Both the position numbers and the translations under genes were made by a program. Under the pieces are notes generated by a model. The model did not search any database. It was not told the DNA's origin and saw only the letters and a program-made list of their open reading frames with translations. DNA of 5,838 nt from Candidatus Woesearchaeota archaeon (lineage in GTDB: Archaea; Nanobdellota; Nanobdellia; Woesearchaeales; ARS49): the NCBI GenBank assembly GCA_016203345.1, contig JACQMZ010000064.1:1-5838 (forward strand), written 5' to 3'. Positions within the stretch are counted from its first letter, which is position 1. Each line of letters starts with the position of its first letter. Of the stretch, positions 1 through 4,591 are shown piece by piece.

Positions 1-2
1 CT

Positions 3-113
3 CCGTCAGAGTCTGTGCAGATCGCTGCGGCGGGCGGAATGAACAATAATAGGACACTCAACGTACAAAGAATCAAGACCTCACTGTTGCATTTCAGAAC
101 CAGAGAATTTTGA
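3..113 (+). CDS. C-terminal end of an unidentified protein (partial)
   Basis: An open frame enters from the left edge of the window and ends at a TGA at 111-113, giving 36 visible residues that finish in Thr-Arg-Glu-Phe. The other two forward frames stop within the first 50 bases. The visible part is polar and basic (NNNRTLNVQRIKTSLLHFR) and I do not recognise a family. The stop codon lies in the left arm of the hairpin at 103-148, and the opposing gene ends the same way in the other arm, which supports this being a real convergent gene end. An internal ATG at 39 exists, but the open frame upstream of it argues for a longer protein starting outside the window. Without the upstream sequence the call is tentative. 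Confidence 0.42.
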   Translation, partial: PSESVQIAAAGGMNNNRTLNVQRIKTSLLHFRTREF

Positions 114-148
114 AAAAATGAGCCGCAGGCGAATTTTTCAAAATTCTC
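103..148. terminator. Perfect 15-bp inverted repeat, likely bidirectional terminator
   Basis: Bases 103-117 (GAGAATTTTGAAAAA) are exactly complementary to 134-148, with a 16-base loop that contains a small GCC/GGC pairing. The stop codons of both convergent genes lie inside the arms. Read on either strand, the transcript ends in a long A/T-rich stem with a run of five or six T in its second arm. Hairpin plus position between convergent genes suggests shared 3'-end formation or mRNA stabilisation. Archaeal termination relies mainly on T-runs, so the exact role is inferred. Confidence 0.65.
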
Positions 149-956
149 GTTCATCTTTTTCGGTTTGTTCCATTTCGTCAAGTGGATTGTCAGAATGCCT
201 TTGTTGTTTCTTGGTGAATGTGTAGACGAGGAAACCGACAGCGGCGAGGATGATGAGTCCGAGTACGATCCGTAGAGGGCTTCGTTGCGTTTGTTGCGCA
301 GGGGCAGGCGGGGGTGTTTCAGCTGGTGGTGAGGTTACAGGTTCTGAAGGTGGCGCGGCAGGTGCGGTTGGAGGTGGTGTTGATTGCTCTGCTTCGGGCA
401 GTTTGTCGCAAGCGCAGGTGTCCGAGCAGAGGCCTTGTTTGCGTTCTCCTTTGTCTTCATAGTAGCATGTGCGTCCGGGCGGGTCGCATTTTTCGCCGGC
501 ATCAAGTTCTCTGTTGCCGCATTTTTCTTCGGTTTTATTCTCTTGGGTTGTCTCGCTTGAAACTCCTGGTCCAACTGCCACGTCTTTGGCGGGCGTGCAC
601 ATGCACGTTTTGGGATTGCATTCCAAAGACGTACCTATGAGTTGTCCAAGGTCTGCGCACTTGTCGCCTGCTGGAGGGTCGCAAAATTCTGATCCTTCCA
701 GCACGTTGTTGCCGCAGTCTTTGTTCTTGTACGGAATGCACCCGCACGTTTGGGGATTGCATACCATCACGATTCTGAGGATTTTGCCTGCTTCAGTGCA
801 GAGCCCTGCGTCCCGTCCTTTGGGATCGTCGCAGAGTTCAAAGCGTTCGCGGACGCCGTTGCCGCACACGTCTGCTTGTTTGTCCAGCACGCTTTGATCG
901 ATTTGCGCGACCGCGAGCGAAGACAAGAGAATCAGCAAGAGCAGTAAGCGTTTCAT
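138..956 (-). CDS. Secreted, C-terminally membrane-anchored cysteine-repeat protein
   Basis: This 272-residue protein begins with a signal peptide (KR, then a Leu/Ile core; likely cleavage after Ala-Val-Ala at residue 17). Three repeats follow, at about 31-73, 81-120 and 146-183. Each opens with Cys-Gly-Asn and has exactly six cysteines (31/42/53/66/71/73; 81/92/100/113/118/120; 146/157/164/177/181/183), with a Glu-x-Cys-Asp or similar segment around the second. This resembles DUF4215/'Myxococcus cysteine-rich repeat' modules and implies three disulfides per repeat. A Pro/Ala/Thr-rich stalk (about 190-225), one membrane helix (about 229-247) and a charged cytoplasmic tail complete it. The layout predicts a surface protein held off the membrane by a flexible stalk, perhaps adhesive; the ligand is unknown. 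The ATG at 956 fits a leaderless transcript from the TATA box at 979-986. The last codons lie in the 103-148 hairpin. Confidence 0.88.
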   Translation of the reverse strand: MKRLLLLLILLSSLAVAQIDQSVLDKQADVCGNGVRERFELCDDPKGRDAGLCTEAGKILRIVMVCNPQTCGCIPYKNKDCGNNVLEGSEFCDPPAGDKCADLGQLIGTSLECNPKTCMCTPAKDVAVGPGVSSETTQENKTEEKCGNRELDAGEKCDPPGRTCYYEDKGERKQGLCSDTCACDKLPEAEQSTPPPTAPAAPPSEPVTSPPAETPPPAPAQQTQRSPLRIVLGLIILAAVGFLVYTFTKKQQRHSDNPLDEMEQTEKDEREF

Positions 957-978
957 GGGCTGTTCTACTTGTGTGTGG

Positions 979-990
979 TATATAATATTT
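979..990 (-). promoter_or_regulatory. TATA box for the cysteine-repeat gene
   Basis: On the - strand this reads AAATATTATATA. The ATTATATA core (986 to 979) is centred about 26 bp upstream of the ATG at 956, the usual archaeal TATA-to-start-site distance, so transcription would begin at or next to the start codon. No Shine-Dalgarno motif precedes that ATG, which agrees with a leaderless mRNA. The box begins just after the stop of the next upstream gene. Confidence 0.6.
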
Positions 991-992
991 TC

Positions 993-1178
993 TCAGGTGA
1001 TGGCATAAATGCCTATGATTGCGGCAAGGACAACTGTGATTAACACGATCATGGCCGTGATAAATTCTGTATGTTCCTGGCGTTCGCGTTCGAGGAGATT
1101 GAGAAGTTTGCGTCTATTTTCTTCGTTGACGCGAACATGTTTTACAACCATGCATAGGAGTAGCGCTGTCTGTACCAT
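993..1178 (-). CDS. Small tail-anchored membrane protein, function unknown
   Basis: A 61-residue protein with a short hydrophobic N-terminus (TALLLCMVV), a charged, probably helical middle (about 16-38, rich in Arg/Glu/Leu) and one C-terminal membrane helix (about 39-60) that ends at the stop. This is a tail-anchored or single-pass layout. I recognise no family. The ATG at 1178 was chosen because GAGG lies four bases upstream and a TATA-like TTTTAAAC (1218 to 1211) would place the transcript start near 1189, leaving a leader of about 10 bases. Starts at 1238 (81 residues) and 1271 (92 residues) stay in frame, but their extra N-terminal residues would overlap the promoter. It is divergent from the phosphoesterase operon and lies 36 bp before the cysteine-repeat gene, which has its own TATA box. 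Confidence 0.62.
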   Translation of the reverse strand: MVQTALLLCMVVKHVRVNEENRRKLLNLLERERQEHTEFITAMIVLITVVLAAIIGIYAIT

Positions 1179-1182
1179 CCGA

Positions 1183-1218
1183 CCTCTTTCGTCCCTCTTC
1201 CGGTATTGCAGTTTAAAA
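1183..1218 (-). promoter_or_regulatory. TATA-like box and Shine-Dalgarno for the small membrane protein
   Basis: On the - strand, TTTTAAAC at 1218-1211 follows an A-rich BRE-like stretch (CAAAAC). About 26 bp downstream a start site is expected near 1189, followed by AGAGG just before the ATG at 1178. The match is by eye and is not experimentally supported. Confidence 0.45.
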
Positions 1219-1292
1219 GTTTTGTGTGACTCTAACATATAGTTCAGATGACGAAATTTACATTGTAACACTGCGCCACATTACGCTTGCAA

Positions 1293-1335
1293 AATGTATA
1301 ACTGAAAGGAGTGTGTTATGCACTTGAAAGAGGGT
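1293..1335 (+). promoter_or_regulatory. Candidate promoter and leader of the phosphoesterase operon
   Basis: A-rich GCAAAA precedes TGTATAAC (1295-1302), a fair BRE/TATA pair. The predicted start near 1324 would leave a leader of about 15 bases carrying GAGGG (1330-1334) before the ATG at 1339. A second Shine-Dalgarno (AAAGGAG, 1305-1311) lies six bases before an ATG at 1318 that opens a six-codon frame ending TGA, directly abutting the ATG at 1339. Which start is used depends on where the mRNA begins, which cannot be settled here. Confidence 0.4.
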
Positions 1336-1338
1336 TGA

Positions 1339-1425
1339 ATGAGTAGTCTGGCAAGCAAAATTGTCAATTATGTTTCTGATGGTGGTCTGCTTGGCTTCGT
1401 GATGCGGGTGTTTCGTGGGAGATGA
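1339..1425 (+). CDS. Possible 28-residue micro-ORF leading the phosphoesterase operon
   Basis: The frame starts at ATG 1339, with GAGGG five bases upstream, and ends at TGA 1423-1425, overlapping the GTG start of the phosphoesterase gene by 11 bases. The peptide has an amphipathic look: Ser-rich start, SKIVNYV, a Gly-Gly turn, then LLGFVMRVFRGR with a basic end. The overlap would allow translational coupling to the next gene. No family is recognised. Its first 11 bases (GAATGAGTAGT, counting two before the ATG) recur at 4512-4522, where another short frame begins MSSKLLNYL. It may be a real small protein, a leader peptide or chance. Confidence 0.33.
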   Translation: MSSLASKIVNYVSDGGLLGFVMRVFRGR

Positions 1426-2377
1426 GCCGTCAAATTTGGAAAGGGTAGTGAAGAGGTCTGGACTCACGCATGGACAGCTGGAACGCGTCATCAAGCGCGT
1501 GAAACAGCCGCAAAGAATTTCCCTGCCTGTGGAAGTGGGCACATTTTCTCAAAAGTCAGTGACGTTTCTTATCGTCGGTGATCTTCACTTGAATGCCAAA
1601 GAGCCTGTGAAGAAGAGGAAAGCCAACCTGCTGTGTGATTTTAAGCGATTCCGCGAAGTATTGCATATCGGAAAAGAGGAAGGTGCGCAGTACGTGCTGC
1701 AAACTGGTGATGTCGTAGATGGTGAAAACATGAGGGCGGAGCAAAAGTATAGTTTAGTGGTGCAGGGATTGGACAATGTTGTGGAGTATGCCGCCAACGT
1801 ATGGCCTGACTGTGGGCTACGCACGTTTTTCATTGGAGGAAATCATGATCAGACGTATATAAAGAGCATTGGCGCAGACGTGTGCAAGCATATTGCTGCC
1901 AAGCGTCCTGATCTGGTATATCTTGGAATGAATGAGGGTAACCTGCCCATGCAACCGCAATATATTGATCAGCGCATGAAAGGGAAAGAACTGCCGGCAC
2001 AAGGACCCACTTGGATCAGGATACGTCATCCAGCAAAGGGCACGCCGAAAAGCCAGTCATATCAGCCGCAAGCTCATACTGAAAGTCTTTCATCTGATGT
2101 CAAGCCAAATATACTCATTATCGGACACTACCATAAAATGGATTACATGTTTTCACGAAACGTTCACGCATTTCAAGCTGGAACAATGGAAAGACAGTCT
2201 GACTGGATGCGCACAAAAGACATAGCGGCACAACTGGGTGCATGGCTTGTTACTGCGTTCTATAAAGAAGACGGCACCATTGACCTTCTGAGGGCGAGAA
2301 AGCTGTGTTATGAAGTGAACGGGGACGAACGCTGGGGATTTCTTGATGATCAGCGGGGGGTGTATGAAGGCAAATGA
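1415..2377 (+). CDS. Calcineurin-like metallophosphoesterase with intact motifs
   Basis: This 320-residue protein has the metallophosphoesterase signature in order: GDLH (55-58), GDVVDG (98-103), GGNHD (141-145), a lone His at 205 in RIRHP, and GHYH (237-240). These supply the Asp, His and Asn ligands of a two-metal phosphoesterase site, so hydrolysis of a phosphate ester or nucleic-acid phosphodiester is expected; the substrate cannot be read from the sequence. Residues about 7-31 form a charged helical or helix-turn-helix-like segment found also in the downstream paralogue. The start is a GTG preceded by GGGTG; an in-frame TGA at 1400-1402 limits extension, and later TTG/GTG codons (1436, 1448) are alternatives. 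The stop overlaps the next ATG by four bases (ATGA), indicating co-translation. No signal peptide, so it is probably cytoplasmic. Confidence 0.88.
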   Translation: MGDEPSNLERVVKRSGLTHGQLERVIKRVKQPQRISLPVEVGTFSQKSVTFLIVGDLHLNAKEPVKKRKANLLCDFKRFREVLHIGKEEGAQYVLQTGDVVDGENMRAEQKYSLVVQGLDNVVEYAANVWPDCGLRTFFIGGNHDQTYIKSIGADVCKHIAAKRPDLVYLGMNEGNLPMQPQYIDQRMKGKELPAQGPTWIRIRHPAKGTPKSQSYQPQAHTESLSSDVKPNILIIGHYHKMDYMFSRNVHAFQAGTMERQSDWMRTKDIAAQLGAWLVTAFYKEDGTIDLLRARKLCYEVNGDERWGFLDDQRGVYEGK

Positions 2378-3291
2378 CAAAAAAGACTGGCACAAAGACA
2401 TCTTCCTCTGAGGATCAGCAAGAGAAGCTCCGCGAACAACTCGTGCGTGCGGCTGGCGAGCACCATATTGACCCAAGGCAACTCGAAGCGATTATTGAAC
2501 ATGAGCGTTACCACGCCGCGGCTCCATCTCTCGACTTGTCCAAACATGTCAAGAAAGGCAAGGTGACAATTGGCGCGCTTGACTCAACTCGCCTGAACAG
2601 CAGGTTTATGCGTCCGGATATTTACCGGTCATTGTATGAGCGCTTCAGGCAGTTCAAAGTATCCTATGTTTTGCATTGCGGTGACATGACGGATGGCTAC
2701 CTGCGTTATCCAACGCACGTTGATGACATTATTTTTCAGAACTACGAAGAAATGCTTGAGCGGTTGTTTGATCCTGACGAGCCGTTTGGCTATCCATCTA
2801 TTGGCGTGCCCACTTATTTTATTGGCGGGAATATTGATAAGAGTTTCATGAAAAGAAGAATGGAATCAGGCGAACGCACAAACGTGTGCGAAGATATTAC
2901 TGATCGCCGCGAGGACTTGGTGTTTCTTGGCTGGAATGGCGCCACGATTAGAATCGCTCCAGAGACTACTGTGCGCCTGTCGCATCCCCTTCCCGGCCTC
3001 GGGTCAAAAAAACCGTATGCCATCTCATACCCGCTCCAGTTGCGCGTGGCGGCATTTGGCGCAGGACAAAAGCCAGACATTCTCATGTCAGGGTTCTTTC
3101 AGCAGAGGTATCACTTTACGTGGCGCGGCATAGAGGCACAGCTGATTCCGTCATGCATCAGCCAGACGCCGATCGAACTGGAACGCAATATTCCTGCTCC
3201 TGCCCTGGGCGGAGTCATCTTCGAAGTCTACTTCGACAAGCAAGGCGGGCTCAAGGAACTCGTGAGTATTGATTTGCCGTTTTATGGGTAG
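2374..3291 (+). CDS. Degenerate metallophosphoesterase paralogue, probably inactive
   Basis: This 305-residue protein aligns along its length with the preceding phosphoesterase: shared QLExxI helix near 36-41, GDMTDG (103-108), YFIGGN (148-153), the DLVFLGWN block (181-188) and SHP (203-205). Most catalytic residues are changed. The GDLH motif is replaced by LDSTRLN (69-75), GGNHD becomes GGNID (His154 to Ile), and GHYH becomes GFFQ (240-243). Asp104, Asp107, Asn153 and His204 remain, but a two-metal site looks impossible. The frame is long, undamaged and coupled to its partner by an ATGA overlap with AAGG just upstream, so this is a maintained pseudo-enzyme and not a decaying gene. By analogy with other active/inactive pairs it may be a structural or regulatory subunit of the first protein; that is inference. 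It carries an extra Asp/Pro-rich segment near 133-146. Confidence 0.82.
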   Translation: MTKKTGTKTSSSEDQQEKLREQLVRAAGEHHIDPRQLEAIIEHERYHAAAPSLDLSKHVKKGKVTIGALDSTRLNSRFMRPDIYRSLYERFRQFKVSYVLHCGDMTDGYLRYPTHVDDIIFQNYEEMLERLFDPDEPFGYPSIGVPTYFIGGNIDKSFMKRRMESGERTNVCEDITDRREDLVFLGWNGATIRIAPETTVRLSHPLPGLGSKKPYAISYPLQLRVAAFGAGQKPDILMSGFFQQRYHFTWRGIEAQLIPSCISQTPIELERNIPAPALGGVIFEVYFDKQGGLKELVSIDLPFYG

Positions 3292-3297
3292 GCCTGA

Positions 3298-4251
3298 TCA
3301 CATTCCATTCAGGTCAGTCTTCGCATTCATTGCGTATGCTGTGCTTCGTCTGATGTCTTGTTCGCCGAGTACGCATTGTGTGACGCGTGAGAGTCCGATG
3401 CCGCAGCCTGCGTGAGGTATTGGCCGTTCTCTAACCGCAGTGAGATACCATTCAAAGTCTGATAGGCTTCCGCCGCGGGACAAGTGCAGCCTGTACATGG
3501 CAGAGTTTTTCAGCTTCTCAACCAGCAATTCAGGGTCTTCTTCTCGAACGGCGCTGCCGACTGCTTCTCCGCTGTATGGCATGAGGAGGTCTGCGCTTTG
3601 CACTATTGCAGGGTCTGTGCGGTCTCTTCTCATGTTGAAGAACTTGATGCATTCAGGATATTTCATGACAAATGTGGGTTTGCCAGTGTGTACGGTCAGC
3701 GCATGTTCATGTTCGTGTTTCAAATCATCGCCAAACTCTACCGTATAATCCATTTGGTGCAGAAGGTTGATTGCGTCGCGGTAAGTAATTCTCTCAAACG
3801 GTTGTTCAACCATTTGTTGTATTCTGTCGGTGTCCAACTGCACACGCTCGTCTTGCAGGACTGCAGTCATCATGCGCTTCACTGTTCCTTCGATGTGGTC
3901 AAGCAGTTGGGGGAGTCCGTCTCCATCGTATGCGAATTCAAACTCGATCAGGGGAAATTCTGTCAGGTGCCTGTTGTCCGCGTCTGGTTCTGCGCGAAAG
4001 CTGTGGATTTCGCAGCAGACGCGTTCGAGTTCTGGAATCTGCAGTTCAAGCGCGAGCTGTCCTGTTTGCGTGAGGAACCCGCGCTGACCAAAATAATCAA
4101 TCTTGAACAGCGTGTCAATGTTTTCGCACGCGCCCGTGATGCCGACGATGTGCGGCACGGTGGGTATCCGCACAAAGTCGTGCTCTCGAAAATAGTCGTC
4201 TGCCCCTCTGCTGAGTGCGCTTTCAATCCGTGCAACGGTTGGCTTGTTCAT
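3298..4251 (-). CDS. Stand-alone AsnRS-like asparagine synthetase (archaeal AS-AR type)
   Basis: This 317-residue protein is the class II catalytic core of the AspRS/AsnRS family with no N-terminal OB-fold for tRNA anticodon binding. Visible landmarks are YFGQRGFLTQTGQLALE (53-69), motif 2 as FRAE then RHLTEF (85-99), an AsnRS-type block from KYPECIKFFNMRRD to GEAVGSAVREED (197-239), and motif 3 as GCGIGLSR (282-289). Archaeal paralogues of this shape, studied in Pyrococcus abyssi, make asparagine from aspartate via an adenylate and ammonia, so asparagine synthesis is the leading assignment. A tRNA-independent adenylating enzyme with another substrate is possible, because the C-terminal end after motif 3 (STAYAMNAK) differs from the usual PFPR. 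ATG 4251 was preferred over the GTG at 4266 because GAGGGAG lies six bases upstream of it. It ends 6 bp from the convergent phosphoesterase operon. Confidence 0.85.
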   Translation of the reverse strand: MNKPTVARIESALSRGADDYFREHDFVRIPTVPHIVGITGACENIDTLFKIDYFGQRGFLTQTGQLALELQIPELERVCCEIHSFRAEPDADNRHLTEFPLIEFEFAYDGDGLPQLLDHIEGTVKRMMTAVLQDERVQLDTDRIQQMVEQPFERITYRDAINLLHQMDYTVEFGDDLKHEHEHALTVHTGKPTFVMKYPECIKFFNMRRDRTDPAIVQSADLLMPYSGEAVGSAVREEDPELLVEKLKNSAMYRLHLSRGGSLSDFEWYLTAVRERPIPHAGCGIGLSRVTQCVLGEQDIRRSTAYAMNAKTDLNGM

Positions 4252-4346
4252 CCTGGTCTCCCTCACGAGAGCTGTCGCTGGAAGAAAACAAATCCCCCTA
4301 GAGAAAGGTGGCCTGTGCAGTCTTTCAGTTGCTCAAGTGAGTAGGA

Positions 4347-4387
4347 GACTTTTTGCGAGTTCGCTCGCGCTCACTCAGCAAAAAGTC
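4347..4387. repeat. Stem-loop with perfect 10-bp arms
   Basis: GACTTTTTGC (4347-4356) is exactly complementary to 4378-4387. Inside it GAGT/ACTC can add four pairs past a single A bulge, or GCGAG-TTCG-CTCGC (4355-4368) can fold as a tetraloop hairpin. The - strand loop starts TGAG and holds GCGAGCGAA, similar to the + strand loop TGAGCCGCAGGCGAA of the hairpin at 103-148. It could end the radical SAM transcript or begin the synthetase leader. Confidence 0.6.
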
Positions 4388-4410
4388 AGGAGTATTGGAA
4401 ATTGTACACA

Positions 4411-4416
4411 TTAAAA
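4411..4416 (-). promoter_or_regulatory. Weak TATA-like element for the synthetase gene
   Basis: On the - strand CATTTTAATG lies here. A start 26 bp downstream would fall near 4387, the outer base of the 4347-4387 hairpin, giving a leader of about 136 bases before ATG 4251. No better TATA box was found nearer to that ATG. The match is modest. Confidence 0.25.
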
Positions 4417-4441
4417 TGAAATTGTCTTGAAGAAGCAAGTC

Positions 4442-4478
4442 CTCAGAATATTTTATTGTCATTCTGAGAATATTCAGA
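4442..4478. repeat. Nested inverted repeats around AGAATATT
   Basis: CTCAGAAT (4442-4449) is complementary to ATTCTGAG (4461-4468) across 11 bases. Overlapping it, TCTGA (4463-4467) pairs with TCAGA (4474-4478) around the palindrome GAATATTC (4468-4475). AGAATATT occurs twice, 22 bases apart. Two near-identical dyads at about two helical turns look like an operator for a dimeric regulator; a CATAAATAG box follows at 4490-4498. Confidence 0.4.
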
Positions 4479-4527
4479 TTTGTGCCGGAACATAAATAGT
4501 TTGTGCTGCACGAATGAGTAGTAAATT

Positions 4528-4562
4528 ACTCAACTATTTGCGCAAGACCGTAAAAGTTGAGT
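4528..4562. repeat. 8-bp inverted repeat downstream of the radical SAM gene
   Basis: ACTCAACT (4528-4535) is complementary to AGTTGAGT (4555-4562) with a 19-base loop. It begins about 30 bases past the radical SAM stop codon, so on the - strand it is a possible 3'-end stem-loop. No clear T-run follows on that strand, so the terminator role is uncertain. Confidence 0.35.
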
Positions 4563-4591
4563 TATTTAAAGATTATGGGAAACGTGTATGT

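Larger units (their letters stand above)
4252..4591. other. Gene-poor intergenic stretch with several inverted repeats
   Basis: Between the radical SAM stop and the synthetase start no convincing gene is seen. It holds a hairpin at 4347-4387, a nested inverted repeat at 4442-4478, another at 4528-4562, a weak - strand TATA at 4416-4411 and a + strand TATA-like CATAAATAG at 4490-4498. Two short frames, 4514-4657 (+, 47 residues) and 4325-4462 (-, 45 residues), are not supported well enough to call. Confidence 0.6.

Noticed and set aside
469..897. + strand frame of 142 residues opposite the cysteine-repeat gene
   Set aside because: Antisense shadow; the - strand product has a signal peptide, regular cysteine repeats and a membrane anchor.
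3289..3300. Terminator between the phosphoesterase operon and the synthetase gene
   Set aside because: Only 6 bp separate the two stops; apart from the TGATCA palindrome there is no stem-loop or T-run, so no terminator is called.
4252..4266. GTG start five codons upstream for the synthetase gene
   Set aside because: The ATG at 4251 has GAGGGAG at a good distance; using the GTG would put this Shine-Dalgarno inside the coding region with no motif of its own.
3484..4344. Long + strand frame (286 residues) opposite the synthetase gene
   Set aside because: It is antisense to a gene with clear class II synthetase motifs; its translation shows no recognisable domain and is Cys/Phe/Val-rich in the manner of shadow frames.
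4325..4462. 45-residue - strand frame running through the 4347-4387 hairpin
   Set aside because: No clear promoter or Shine-Dalgarno, low-complexity basic translation, and it crosses a perfect inverted repeat; structure explains the sequence better than coding.
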